64,000 bases of DNA from an uncultured Aquimarina sp. (GCA_947496355.1 CANMCO010000010.1:167368-231367); one strand, 5' to 3'; shown: positions 49,013-57,744, numbered from the stretch's first letter. The notes: generated from the letters alone by a model not told the origin. Numbers and translations are program-made.

Positions 49013-49525
49013 TCATCTATCCGTATGAGTTAATCTATTAAGAATATATACTTCTCTTTCTAGCACAGGTTTACAATGTTCTTGTAACCCTTTTGCATCT
49101 ACTATTTGAATATAATCAATTTCATATCCATCCATGATCCTCCTAATTAAGCAGTCTAATATTCCATTGCCAAAGTGATTTGATTTTTCAGATTTATATA
49201 AGAAACTAAAATGGGCTTCGATTCTATAGTAGTCGGGAGGTAAGTTGTCAAATGTGTTTACTATTTCAAACTCTTCTTGAGTTATTATTTCTATTATTCT
49301 AAAATCGATTATCCTATCAAATCGTAGTTTTTGACAATATGTACCATATTCATCACACTTGTCATAAAAAATTTCTTTTAGTTCTTTATTGGAGTTAAAA
49401 TGAATTGGGAAATTAGCTTCAATTGATGTTAGTATTTTGTCTTTAATTTCTTCATATTTCAATTCTTGCCCTATAGAAGTATAGGTTTTTATCATAAGTA
49501 GTATTGTAATTATTGTAGTTTTCAT
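49013..49525 (-). CDS. Secreted protein of unknown function, paralogue of the one at 50572
   Basis: The 170-aa product has a signal peptide (ITILLMIKTYTSIGQ, about residue 19). The mature protein shares a clear motif with the product at 50572-51030: F-P-x-x-F-N-x-x-x-x-L-K-x-x-F-Y-x-x-C-x-E-Y-x-x-Y-C-x-K-L-x-F. The two Cys are conserved and probably form a disulfide. I know no family for it. It ends 4 bases before the phosphoesterase start. The Glu/Lys composition and size suggest a periplasmic or surface protein. Confidence 0.7.
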   Translation of the reverse strand: MKTTIITILLMIKTYTSIGQELKYEEIKDKILTSIEANFPIHFNSNKELKEIFYDKCDEYGTYCQKLRFDRIIDFRIIEIITQEEFEIVNTFDNLPPDYYRIEAHFSFLYKSEKSNHFGNGILDCLIRRIMDGYEIDYIQIVDAKGLQEHCKPVLEREVYILNRLTHTDR

Positions 49526-49572
49526 AGTTTTGTTTTAATGATTCATTTTGAATATTGTAATACCGATATTTT

Positions 49573-50298
49573 TTAAGTTTTGTCAACTTGACTAACTATC
49601 AATCCTATCTTACTTTTTTCATTTGTAGTAGTTTTATTTTTAGGATTGTCTTTACAACCTCCTACATGATTTCGATAAGCACTAACGGATTTCTGTAATT
49701 GTTTGCAGTAAGGACAGGTTAGTTTTTTATTAGCTTCTTCCAGACTGCCCATAGTCCTTTGTAGGCTTTCTTTAGTCTTAGATAGTTCTTCCTTGGACTG
49801 TTGTAGGACTAAACCTGACTTATCTAGCTCCTTTGATAGACTTTCATTTTGATCTTTTAGTTTCTGAAAATCCAGCAACTGTTGTTCTAGATTGTTAATT
49901 TGATTATACTTTTTCACGAATAAACCTGCATATAGGTAATCAATCAACCCCAATAGCAAACACATAAATACACTAGTCAAATACCAATTGAATGATTTTA
50001 CATCTGCAGAGAACACATCAAAAAATAACAAAGTCATAAAGAAGCTACAGAACCCAAAGATTTCTGGAAATCCAATTTTGTATTTATGTTTCAGTAGATC
50101 AGAATTAACGCTAGTTAATAATAACGGAAAGGCTACTGCAATTCCGAGCATGATAGAAGCAAAGAGTTTTAAGTTTTCGTTCATATCTTCGGGTAATACT
50201 CTATAGAACAAGACTCCTGCATCTACAATAAATGCAATGAGTAATATGAGCATAGGTATTAATATAGCTTCCAGAGAGTTTAGAAATTTTGCTACCAT
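49573..50298 (-). CDS. Membrane protein with coiled coil and C-terminal zinc-finger-like motif
   Basis: The 241-aa product has four predicted membrane segments (about 11-32, 42-62, 78-96 and 104-126), then a coiled coil (132-192) with heptad-like Glu/Lys/Leu spacing, then CPYCKQLQKSVSAYRNHVGGC, a C-x2-C-x12-H-x4-C zinc-finger-like motif, and a Lys/Thr-rich end. The cytoplasmic side should hold the finger. It lies between the two paralogous secreted proteins on the same strand. I do not know the family; a membrane-tethered nucleic-acid or protein binder is a possibility. Confidence 0.65.
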   Translation of the reverse strand: MVAKFLNSLEAILIPMLILLIAFIVDAGVLFYRVLPEDMNENLKLFASIMLGIAVAFPLLLTSVNSDLLKHKYKIGFPEIFGFCSFFMTLLFFDVFSADVKSFNWYLTSVFMCLLLGLIDYLYAGLFVKKYNQINNLEQQLLDFQKLKDQNESLSKELDKSGLVLQQSKEELSKTKESLQRTMGSLEEANKKLTCPYCKQLQKSVSAYRNHVGGCKDNPKNKTTTNEKSKIGLIVSQVDKT

Positions 50299-50333
50299 TT
50301 TTTTATGTTTTCGTTTTTTCCCTTTTGTTCAAA

Positions 50334-50444
50334 GTGCAGTGTTAGCGTTTTTCGGAAGTATGGAGAAATTCGCTAACTCTGCACCTCTTTCAATTAACTC
50401 TTTGTATTAATGAGGTACGAGTTAAAGCAAAGTGTTAATTGAAA
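50334..50444. other. Two consecutive long hairpins in a 273-bp gap
   Basis: Hairpin 1 pairs GTGCAGTGTTAGCG (50334-50347) with 50371-50384, one mismatch in 14. Hairpin 2 pairs 50388-50404 with 50428-50444 (11 + 4 bp around single mismatches). A small GCCT-GCAT-AGGC hairpin follows near 50508. The GC-richer arms stand out in an AT-rich gap. It could be a structured RNA, a single-strand origin, or a recombination site; no assignment can be made. Confidence 0.45.
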
Positions 50445-50571
50445 ATATTAATGTTCTAAATTTTTGCTTAACGAAGGAAAAACGAGCAAAGATTTCTGGT
50501 AAGTGCCTGCATAGGCCTTAACAGGAATTTTGTGAAGTTTTTTCGAGATAAGTGAAATTTAGATTCCTATT

Positions 50572-51030
50572 TTATAGCGTACCTAATAAAACGAGGATTT
50601 CTTGATCCTTATGTTTGAAATTAAAATACCTGCCAGATGTTTCACTAAATTTCAGATAAGCTACTTTATATTGATCTAAGACTTTAGTAAGTTTTCCAAC
50701 CATTGTTGCAGATCCGATAAAATCATTTTTACCTTTTGAATACATAAACTCAAAGGAGAATATTACTTCATATTCGTTATTACTCGATTTTACTTCATCT
50801 ATTCGTAAACCCAAAAATTTCACGAATTTTAATTTTCTGCAATATTTAGGATACTCATTACATCTTTGGTAAAACATATCCTTCAAACCTTCAGAGGTGT
50901 TAAAACGCATAGGGAAAGATTGTTTTGTGGATTCAAACATTAGACTTTTTATAGTATTATGAGTTAACTCTTGTGCATTTATTTGAATAGTAATTAATAA
51001 TATGCCGATTATGATTATTGATTTTTTCAT
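50572..51030 (-). CDS. Secreted protein of unknown function, paralogue of the one at 49013
   Basis: The 152-aa product has a signal peptide (IIGILLITIQINAQ, residue 19). It shares with the 49013 product the block FPMRFNTSEGLKDMFYQRCNEYPKYCRKLKF, including both Cys (written here as its key residues FP, FN, LK, FY, C, EY, YC, KL). The C-terminal half (FEFMYSKGKNDFIGSATMVGKLTKV) aligns loosely with the paralogue's FSFLYKSEKSNHFGNGILDCLIRRI. It directly follows the TraQ-like lipoprotein gene (21-bp gap), so it may be expressed with the transfer genes. Confidence 0.7.
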   Translation of the reverse strand: MKKSIIIIGILLITIQINAQELTHNTIKSLMFESTKQSFPMRFNTSEGLKDMFYQRCNEYPKYCRKLKFVKFLGLRIDEVKSSNNEYEVIFSFEFMYSKGKNDFIGSATMVGKLTKVLDQYKVAYLKFSETSGRYFNFKHKDQEILVLLGTL

Positions 51031-51051
51031 TTTGAAATTCTTTTATAGTTA

Positions 51052-52119
51052 TTATTGGTAATCAACTGTTATGGATTTTTCATAGGTAGCACCATTGGAA
51101 TCCCTGTAATGAAATGTTACAACTCCGCTTCTGGGAGAAGAAACTCCTAATTGTTTTAGTTTCCCTCCATTGGAAATTCTATTCCCAATATTCCATTCAA
51201 ATCCTTGTTGTATATTATCATTGCTTCCACTTATATTATACATCAAACGTCCTAGCCCAACTGATGTGATATGCAAATAATATTCTATTTCTTGTTCCAA
51301 ATTGTCTGGTCGTTTAATGAAATATGTGAAGTCCAAATCCGATAAATAAGATCCAACCATAGGATTAGGTGTCATTACTACTTCGAAATCGGTGAGTAAT
51401 GTTTTAAAATTGATTATTTGAGATTTCGTGATACCATTCGAAGCTTCAATTACAAATTCAATATTACCTTCTTGAATAAGTGTCCCTTTGAATTCTCCAA
51501 AGGTTATTCCTTCTGATATATCAAACATTCTGTTCTGGAAGATTGATTCTCCTTGATCATCTAAAGTTATTTCTCCTTCAATATTTTTAAAATAAGTTTT
51601 AAAAGTCAAAGGTTCTGAACCTCTCTTTTCAAGATTAATATTAAATGAAGTTTTTTCGTTTATATAGTTTTCATTTCTATCAAAAAGAACCTCAAAATCG
51701 AAGTCTGTTTTTTGTATGGAAATAGTAATAGGAATACTCTTCACAAGGTCATTAGAAGCTGTAACTTGGAAAGTAATAGTTCCAGAACCTACTTCGTTGC
51801 CTATGTAATCAACAACTGTAGTACCTGGTGATATATTTGGAATCCTTTCCCCTTCTTGATATACGATCCCGTTTATTGAGAGTTCTCCATTTATACCTGT
51901 ATCAAAGAACTTTAGAGAGTAGTCAAGTTCTTCAGTAATTGGAGTAATAGCCTCAATAAAAAGGTTGAATTCAAATTTTTCATTTACGAGTAAGGATTCT
52001 TGGTTTACGTTTGCGGTGATGCTAAAATCAGTAGAATTTGCTTTTTGGATATCTACTTCGATTTCTTCACAGGACAAAATTGATAACGCTAAACTGATAA
52101 ATATGATTATTTTTTTCAT
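51052..52119 (-). CDS. Lipoprotein with three TraQ-like (DUF3872-like) repeats
   Basis: The 355-aa product has a lipobox (LSILSC, Cys17) and three tandem beta-sandwich repeats of about 110 residues, each starting T-D-F (TDFSITANVNQESLLVNEK at 31, TDFDFEVLFDRNENYINEK at about 140, TDFEVVMTPNPMVGSYLSD at about 245). Each runs through N-G-x-x-x-x-x-G-x-x and F-x-x-x-A-S-N-G/D elements. TraQ of Bacteroidota conjugative elements is a single such domain of unknown role in mating; this would be a three-copy version. Assignment is from pattern. It lies next to the TraO-like barrel gene, 12 bases apart, in a mobilization region. Confidence 0.6.
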   Translation of the reverse strand: MKKIIIFISLALSILSCEEIEVDIQKANSTDFSITANVNQESLLVNEKFEFNLFIEAITPITEELDYSLKFFDTGINGELSINGIVYQEGERIPNISPGTTVVDYIGNEVGSGTITFQVTASNDLVKSIPITISIQKTDFDFEVLFDRNENYINEKTSFNINLEKRGSEPLTFKTYFKNIEGEITLDDQGESIFQNRMFDISEGITFGEFKGTLIQEGNIEFVIEASNGITKSQIINFKTLLTDFEVVMTPNPMVGSYLSDLDFTYFIKRPDNLEQEIEYYLHITSVGLGRLMYNISGSNDNIQQGFEWNIGNRISNGGKLKQLGVSSPRSGVVTFHYRDSNGATYEKSITVDYQ

Positions 52120-52131
52120 TGTGTAAGTGTT

Positions 52132-52779
52132 TTAAAATTTAAAATTGAGACCTAAGCCTATTAAGAATTTTGTTTTACCTATTTCGCTTTTCGGATGATG
52201 GAAATGAGTATACCGAACTAGTCCGGACAGATATTTAAAGATTTTTATATCAGATTCCACCGCTCCATAGAAACCATATACAGCACCATCTTTTGTTGAA
52301 ATAGACTCAAGAGTGTCTAATTGGGTTTTTGAAACATCGATAGATTCGTTTCCAATAGTTCCTCCAGCTCCGATAGAAAAATGAAAAGCATCATTTTTGC
52401 TACTTAAAAAAGGAATTCCAATGAAGTAACCGATATTCAAAGAATACAATTCAATAGGAATATTATATCCCGTTTTTCTTTCTTCCATAAAACCAGCATA
52501 ACCACCTATTTCAAAATGTCGATCAATGCTTTTATCTGGGTAATAATGGAGATTTACTATTATTCCATAACCATTTTCGGAGTAGCCGCCAATCATAGAA
52601 ATACCGTTTCTTAATTGATGATTTTTTGAAAATTTCTCATTTCTATTTTTCAGTTGAGAAGAAAGAGTTTCTATTTTCTCATTGAGAGAATCAAACTGAA
52701 TAATAGTTTCTTCAGATGTTTGCCCTGTTAGATTTAGGCAATAGAGCATTACTGCCAGTAGGCGAATTGTGTTTTTCAT
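52132..52779 (-). CDS. TraO-like outer membrane beta-barrel protein
   Basis: The 215-aa protein has a signal peptide (VMLYCLNLTGQ, about residue 20), a short coiled coil (27-50), and an eight-strand-type small barrel with alternating aromatic strands (GISMIGGYSENGYGIIVNLHYYP, HFEIGGYAGFMEE, LYSLNIGYFIGIPF, HFSIGAGGTIG) ending in FLIGLGLNFKF with terminal Phe. TraO proteins of Bacteroidota conjugative elements have this size and form and lie beside TraQ. The name rests on form and place, not on a specific motif. Confidence 0.6.
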   Translation of the reverse strand: MKNTIRLLAVMLYCLNLTGQTSEETIIQFDSLNEKIETLSSQLKNRNEKFSKNHQLRNGISMIGGYSENGYGIIVNLHYYPDKSIDRHFEIGGYAGFMEERKTGYNIPIELYSLNIGYFIGIPFLSSKNDAFHFSIGAGGTIGNESIDVSKTQLDTLESISTKDGAVYGFYGAVESDIKIFKYLSGLVRYTHFHHPKSEIGKTKFLIGLGLNFKF

Positions 52780-52802
52780 TGTATAAAATATTAAGGATTA
52801 AA

Positions 52803-54509
52803 CTAATTAAGTTCTATCTTGAAATCTTGTGAATCATCTAAATCAGTAGTTTCTTCTTTGTTTAATGATTTCACATCTTCGTATATGTTTTTGAAAACTT
52901 GATCGGGGAGTATTGATTGTTCTATGTTCTCAAATTCTTTTTTGGAATCAGGTACTTGTTTTAGTTGTACTGCTAGTAATTCTTTTTTATTTCCTTCTGG
53001 AAGAGTACCATAAAATTTCCCTGCAGATAAATTAATGATATCGGAAACTTTTACTCGTTCTCTTTGTTGAATAGATTGAGATACCGATGTGTTATTACTT
53101 TCTGAAAAATTTCCACTTAAAAAACCTCCAGAACTTGATCCTGAACTTGAAGAAGTAGAATTGTAAGTAACATCATGCTTGCCAAATAATTTTACAATCA
53201 TATCAGCGGTTTTTTCATTTACGGATCTTCCATAGTATTGATTCCCCAAATTACTTATCATTACTTGGGCTTTATCCGCACCATATTTATCAACCATTTG
53301 ACTATAATCTTGTAAGCCAAATACTGTAGCAACTTTGTTGCTTCGTGCGGTAGCTGGTATCTGTTCAAAGTCAGGTATGTAAAGAGTAGGAGCTTCGTCT
53401 AAAATAATGGTACTTCGATGTTTATTAGGTTGATTCATTTGTCGAACACAAACACCTATAATTAATGAAATAACAGGGGCATAAGTATTAGCCAATGTAC
53501 TGTCATTTCCGATTGCTAGAAATGTGGAATTCTCTTTACTGTTTAAATCCAAGTCAATTTCATCTTCTGATAACAAATAAAATATTTCGGGAATATTTAG
53601 TTGAGCCAACGCATTTTTAATAGTACCTACAACTCCTGCAACCTGTTTTTCTGCATTCATTTCGTGTGCTTCTTTTAAACTGGATATCATTCCGGCAGTT
53701 TCTATATCAGTACTCAGCATACTGATTAATTGAACAGAAGGGAAAAAAAGAATAATCGCAATTAGGTGCGGTAAGGTGCATAATTCAGGATGATTATTAC
53801 GCAAGTACCATATAGCTCCTGCAATCACCGAAATGGAGCTTCTAGTCCAATAATCTTTCTTTTTTATACTTTCAGGAAGTAGATTATTGACCAGGATTGT
53901 AGCCATTTCAAAAGCTATCGCCTGTTTAGTTAAGTATTTTGGAGAAAGTGGATTAACTCGTATAGAATTTGAAGTGTCTTTAAAATTTAAAAATGCAAAC
54001 TTCACTTTATTATTTGGGTTATGAAAAGAATAAGCGAATTCAGATAATTCAGGACTTTTGAAATCATATAGTATTCCAGAAAAATCATTTTCAACAAACT
54101 GTTTTATAATCGGATAGAATAAGGATCTTGATTTCCCAGAACCTGCTCCACCTTGAATTAAGATTCCCCTGTATGGGTTTGCCATTTCAATAATACCTTG
54201 ATCACTTTCTAAATAAATACTATCTGGATTGTCTTGTTTGATTTCTTCAACAACCGTTTTTTCTTTTTCTTTTTTGAAGTATTTGTATGCTTTAATAGAA
54301 TTGATAACTATAAATACAATACCAATAAGTATTAATGCGGGAGCTAACATAAATAATAAAACCAAAGAAAGAATGAAGGTTAAAATAATGCTGTAAACCA
54401 TTCTGACTTCTGTTCTAAGCCATTGATAAATTTGAATCATTGCTAATAAATTTATTAGTATGATTACCACTTCAATTCCAGAGTGGATTTTTAAGAATAC
54501 GTGTAACAT
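52803..54509 (-). CDS. Type IV coupling protein (TraG/VirD4-like ATPase)
   Basis: The 568-aa protein has two N-terminal membrane segments (about 11-30 and 38-72), then a RecA-like ATPase: Walker A IQGGAGSGKSRSLFYP (120-127 core), Walker B STIILDEAPTLYIPDF, and the all-alpha-domain region (YWTRSSISVIAGAIWYLRNN). It contains the typical sequence ILYDFKSPELSEFAY and IRVNPLSPKYL of Bacteroidota MobC/TraG ATPases. Such proteins bring the relaxase-DNA complex to the mating channel. A Ser-rich insert (TSSSSGSSSGGF) lies near residue 455. The next gene upstream is the relaxase-like protein (25-bp gap). Confidence 0.9.
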   Translation of the reverse strand: MLHVFLKIHSGIEVVIILINLLAMIQIYQWLRTEVRMVYSIILTFILSLVLLFMLAPALILIGIVFIVINSIKAYKYFKKEKEKTVVEEIKQDNPDSIYLESDQGIIEMANPYRGILIQGGAGSGKSRSLFYPIIKQFVENDFSGILYDFKSPELSEFAYSFHNPNNKVKFAFLNFKDTSNSIRVNPLSPKYLTKQAIAFEMATILVNNLLPESIKKKDYWTRSSISVIAGAIWYLRNNHPELCTLPHLIAIILFFPSVQLISMLSTDIETAGMISSLKEAHEMNAEKQVAGVVGTIKNALAQLNIPEIFYLLSEDEIDLDLNSKENSTFLAIGNDSTLANTYAPVISLIIGVCVRQMNQPNKHRSTIILDEAPTLYIPDFEQIPATARSNKVATVFGLQDYSQMVDKYGADKAQVMISNLGNQYYGRSVNEKTADMIVKLFGKHDVTYNSTSSSSGSSSGGFLSGNFSESNNTSVSQSIQQRERVKVSDIINLSAGKFYGTLPEGNKKELLAVQLKQVPDSKKEFENIEQSILPDQVFKNIYEDVKSLNKEETTDLDDSQDFKIELN

Positions 54510-54533
54510 AATTCTATTGTTTTATAATGTGAT

Positions 54534-55484
54534 TTACATTTCCAGTTCATTACTTTTTCTGATGACTGGTTCTACCTGTTGGGAGAGTTCTTTGTCTTTA
54601 TCGATATATGAATTCCTAAAATCATATTGATTGATAAGCTTTTTTTCCAATTCTTCTTTTTTTACTGGATCTCGAATGTTTTTTATTTCTGAAGCCTTAA
54701 TAGAATCTTTATCAGCTTCGATTTGATACTCTACTTTTTCGTTAAGTTGTCTGGGGTAATTGAAATTTTCATCAAATAGGCGTTCAGATTTGATTTTAAA
54801 TAAATTTCTATCAAAACCTCGTTTTACTTTTTTACCATTTAGTTTACTATTATTGCTCTTACCTTTTTCAGTTGCTAGAGGTGAGAGTTTTAAACGTTGC
54901 TCTCTGTCTTTTCTACTAACTATAATATGGATATGTGTGTTTAACCCTTTTTTCTCTGAACCGCTTGTGAATAAACCATTTTTCACCTCTTGATCAGTTC
55001 CTTTATGAAATCTTTGGTGTTCTACTTTTCCGTACCAAACTAATTGAGATCCTGATTTTAAATTTTCTCTACCAAAATGACATGCATATTCGGTCATTGT
55101 TTTTCTGGCATATCTCATTAGTATTTTTTCGTAAGCTCGACGTTCAACTCTGCTCAATTCTGATATAGAACTTATCTCTTTGCCAGATATATGTTTTAGT
55201 AAATATTTCTGTTCGTTTTCACTGGGAGAAATTGTTATCGCGTAGAATTTTGCATCATTTTTGCCCAAAGCTTTTTTATTAGTGTCAATGTTTTTTATTA
55301 CTTCATTTTTAAATATCCCGGATTTTGAGTGATTAAAAAATCCTGTTCTTGGTTCGGGTAATTCATTTTTTTCAAAAGCTTTGTTTTCATTTATTATATC
55401 TTCTTTTTCCAGATATGAAGCCAAAGCATTTGCACTTGATTTATTTCCATTAGCTTTCTCAGATGTTTGAATTTTTATATACAT
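54534..55484 (-). CDS. DUF5712-like relaxase/mobilization protein
   Basis: This 316-aa protein fits the DUF5712/MobB-type mobilization proteins of Bacteroidota. It begins YIKIQTSEKANGNKSSANALASYLEKED and contains FYAITISPSENE, LVWYGKVEHQRFHKG, and a metal-binding THIHIIVSRKD (His184, His186), the HxH of relaxases. A catalytic Tyr would be N-terminal (Tyr24 or Tyr81). Relaxases nick DNA at oriT and stay bound to the 5' end. The C-terminal 60 residues are charged and coiled. It is 4 bases downstream of the BfmA-like gene. Confidence 0.82.
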   Translation of the reverse strand: MYIKIQTSEKANGNKSSANALASYLEKEDIINENKAFEKNELPEPRTGFFNHSKSGIFKNEVIKNIDTNKKALGKNDAKFYAITISPSENEQKYLLKHISGKEISSISELSRVERRAYEKILMRYARKTMTEYACHFGRENLKSGSQLVWYGKVEHQRFHKGTDQEVKNGLFTSGSEKKGLNTHIHIIVSRKDREQRLKLSPLATEKGKSNNSKLNGKKVKRGFDRNLFKIKSERLFDENFNYPRQLNEKVEYQIEADKDSIKASEIKNIRDPVKKEELEKKLINQYDFRNSYIDKDKELSQQVEPVIRKSNELEM

Positions 55485-55488
55485 AACT

Positions 55489-55839
55489 TTAGGGTTTTCT
55501 TAGTTTGTCAATAATAGCTTGAGCAAGTTGTTCCATGTATTTTCTTGTTACTACTTCTTCATCCAAATGGTTCATGAAACGATCAATCAATAGGTCTTGC
55601 TTTTTGATAAGAGGATTTAATTTTTCACTTTCTTGTGTACGTATAAATGATATCAATTGATTCTTTAGTTTTCTGACTTCTGTAGTAACATCCGTAGGAT
55701 CATTCGGGTCAATTCCGGTCTTTAAGAAATAGGAGCACATAGATTCTGTAAGCTCTGTTTTAGTTGTGTTATATCTAGTGCAAAGCTTCTCTAGCCCTTT
55801 AAAAGTTTCATCGTATATTCTTATCGTTTTATACTTCAT
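55489..55839 (-). CDS. BfmA/BtgA-like mobilization protein (ribbon-helix-helix)
   Basis: This 116-aa protein starts KYKTIRIYDETFKGLEKLCTRYNTTKTELTESMCSYFLKTGID, a ribbon-helix-helix DNA-binding form shared by BfmA/BtgA accessory proteins. These bind near oriT and help the relaxase nick. The second half is a coiled coil. Its gene comes right after the hairpin-rich candidate oriT, and directly precedes the relaxase gene. Confidence 0.8.
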   Translation of the reverse strand: MKYKTIRIYDETFKGLEKLCTRYNTTKTELTESMCSYFLKTGIDPNDPTDVTTEVRKLKNQLISFIRTQESEKLNPLIKKQDLLIDRFMNHLDEEVVTRKYMEQLAQAIIDKLRKP

Positions 55840-55963
55840 TATGCAGTAGTTTATGCATTGATTATCAGTGTTTATAATGCTTTAAAGAGGTAGTGCATCT
55901 AATTATGCATAACATCCCTAAACTTTATTTCTATTTAATCTATTGAAAATCAAAAAGTTATTA

Positions 55964-56023
55964 GCCCCGCAGGGCAAGCGGGAATGGAACCTTGTTCCAG
56001 ACCCGCTTGCTTCGTAATACGAA
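55964..56023. other. Candidate oriT: nested GC-rich hairpins
   Basis: In 60 bases there are three hairpins. GCCC-CGCA-GGGC lies at 55964-55975. GCAAGCGGG (55974-55982) pairs with CCCGCTTGC (56002-56010), enclosing TGGAAC-CTT-GTTCCA (55985-55999). TTCGTA-A-TACGAA lies at 56011-56023. The GC content is far above its surroundings. It is between the helicase-loader-like stop and the BfmA-like gene, where oriT sits in related elements. Bases 55840-55960 show an AT-rich leader with no clear signal. Confidence 0.6.
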
Positions 56024-56025
56024 CA

Positions 56026-56844
56026 TCAAAACCTCCGTGATTTACCATATAGAGGTATTACATTAAACATATGGTAAATTCGATCTTCTATGCGTTTATG
56101 ATTATCTTTAGAACCTTTATCATATTTAGTCACTAGCTGGGGAATTGTTAGATTGGTAGAGCAGAAGGTTTTTGTGCCAAAATCTTTAAATCGCTTGTAA
56201 CGCATCTCTAAAATTTCACGCATTAATTCTGTCTTAATTCCGTAAGATTGAACTTGTGGTTCTGATCCTAAATCATCAAAATAAACCTTTCCTTTTGAGT
56301 AGTTTTCTAATACGCTTTCACCACCAGAAAATTTATTTGTTTTACTTTCTTTATTGAATTGAGTGGTTATTTCAAGAGCAGAAATATTCGTAAACCATAG
56401 TTGAGGGATGTTATGTTTTTTTCCAATACTTTGGGTAATATCAAAAATGGAAGTTTTTCCAACTCCACAATTTCCAACAAGCATTATTCCTTTTTGTAAT
56501 TGACCATTTTCTACTATTTCTTCGAATGATGGATCATTGGCAAAATACCTACAGAGGATATCCAGAATATGTTTATTATTATCATCTATATCAAAGGCTC
56601 TCCTTTCTTTTAAGAAATATTCTTTAGCTGCCTTATTAAATTCTGTTTTCATCCACTCTAATGGAATTATAATATTACTCATGTCAATTGGTTTAGGTTT
56701 ATTATGAATTGATTCAAAGTATTCTATAGTTTTTGCATTGTTTTTTCTTTCCTGCGCAATCCTTTCTTTTTTTTCTTTAGGAGTTTCTAGCCCCATTTTA
56801 ATCTTGACTCTGTTTCCGAGCGAGTTTGAATTTTTATTTTTCAT
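56026..56844 (-). CDS. DnaC/IstB-like AAA+ ATPase (helicase-loader-like)
   Basis: This 272-aa protein has Walker A MLVGNCGVGKTSIFD (GNCGVGKT 124-131), Walker B KVYFDDLGSEPQ and sensor-like FCSTNLTIPQL with a late Arg (KRIEDRIYHMF), like DnaC helicase loaders. The N-terminal 60 residues are basic and may bind DNA or DnaB. Mobile elements use such proteins for replication after excision or transfer. It overlaps the upstream HTH gene by 4 bases (ATGA coupling). Confidence 0.85.
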   Translation of the reverse strand: MKNKNSNSLGNRVKIKMGLETPKEKKERIAQERKNNAKTIEYFESIHNKPKPIDMSNIIIPLEWMKTEFNKAAKEYFLKERRAFDIDDNNKHILDILCRYFANDPSFEEIVENGQLQKGIMLVGNCGVGKTSIFDITQSIGKKHNIPQLWFTNISALEITTQFNKESKTNKFSGGESVLENYSKGKVYFDDLGSEPQVQSYGIKTELMREILEMRYKRFKDFGTKTFCSTNLTIPQLVTKYDKGSKDNHKRIEDRIYHMFNVIPLYGKSRRF

Positions 56845-57299
56845 TTCTTTCTGGGATTTGCATTAATTTTTGGCGACTCTAATTTTTTCTTTTTAAAAGA
56901 ATTATAATCTTGTTTTATAATTGGTTTTATATATTGGACATTTTTGTCCAGGCTGATTGGACGTTCTGTACTTTCCTGACAGGAAGTATTGTTCAAGGCT
57001 GCTTCGCCAGTAGTCATATTTATTCTCATACAACTTCTTAGGTATCTTTTCCTTCCATCAAATGCAGTTTCTTCTATCCAACCGACTTCTTTTAGAATAG
57101 TTACATTTCTTGAAGCCTGTCGCTCGGAGACTCCTAAGAAATTTGCCATATATTCATTTGACATATAGCAAGCTTGTCCATTTGCCGTAAAACTGTGAAT
57201 TTCTAAAAAGAGTACTTTAGCGATCCATTTCACCTTTTTGTTTAGGTATATATCTCTTGGAATCCATAAACCTGTAAATACTCTTTCTCTTTCTTCCAT
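56841..57299 (-). CDS. Replication-type winged-helix protein
   Basis: The 152-aa product begins VFTGLWIPRDIYLNKKVKWIAKVLFLEIHSF and contains ACYMSNEYMANFLGVSERQASRNVTILKEVGWIEE, a winged helix with recognition helix SERQASRNVTIL and an S-x-x-Y-M-A-N-F-L-G-V-S pattern common in phage/plasmid replication initiators (DnaD-like context). The C-terminal tail is Lys-rich and unstructured. It pairs with the helicase-loader-like gene by a 4-base overlap, so the two probably act in element replication. Confidence 0.8.
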   Translation of the reverse strand: MEERERVFTGLWIPRDIYLNKKVKWIAKVLFLEIHSFTANGQACYMSNEYMANFLGVSERQASRNVTILKEVGWIEETAFDGRKRYLRSCMRINMTTGEAALNNTSCQESTERPISLDKNVQYIKPIIKQDYNSFKKKKLESPKINANPRKK

Positions 57300-57313
57300 A
57301 GCCTAATTTTTGG

Positions 57314-57721
57314 TTATGATTTTTTAACCTGATCTATGTTGGATTCGCGTAATAATCGATTTAATTTTTTTAAATCTTTCTTTTTGATTTTGCTATCACT
57401 AATTGAATCATGAATTTCATATAATTCTTCTATGTCAAATAGTATTGTATTTCTGAAACTATCTATAAAAGACCATTCATCAACATTTTTATCTACTATT
57501 CTCCTGATATAGATATGGCATATCCATTGGAGATAATCGTCTCCTGTAATTCCTTTTTCTCTTCCAATAAATTCTGCTGCATCTCTTAATTTTTTGAACT
57601 CCTTAAGTTTTTCTTTTTCGCTTTTTTCTAAATTATTTTTATTCTTAATTAGGTCAGCGTAATACTCAAGATTTTCAAAGAATTGATTAAAAGCTTTATC
57701 TTCCTGTTCTTTTAAAGTCAT
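57314..57721 (-). CDS. Hypothetical helical protein of the element backbone
   Basis: This 135-aa protein is highly charged (Lys/Glu/Asp) and almost all helical in appearance, starting MTLKEQEDKAFNQFFENLEYYADLIKNK. It has EFIGREKGITGDDYLQWICHIYIRRI near the centre. I know no family. It lies in the run of backbone genes (14 bases before the winged-helix gene, 23 bases after the HTH gene), so it is likely part of the replication or excision module. Confidence 0.6.
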   Translation of the reverse strand: MTLKEQEDKAFNQFFENLEYYADLIKNKNNLEKSEKEKLKEFKKLRDAAEFIGREKGITGDDYLQWICHIYIRRIVDKNVDEWSFIDSFRNTILFDIEELYEIHDSISDSKIKKKDLKKLNRLLRESNIDQVKKS

Positions 57722-57744
57722 GGTTGAAAAATTAGGATTAATAA

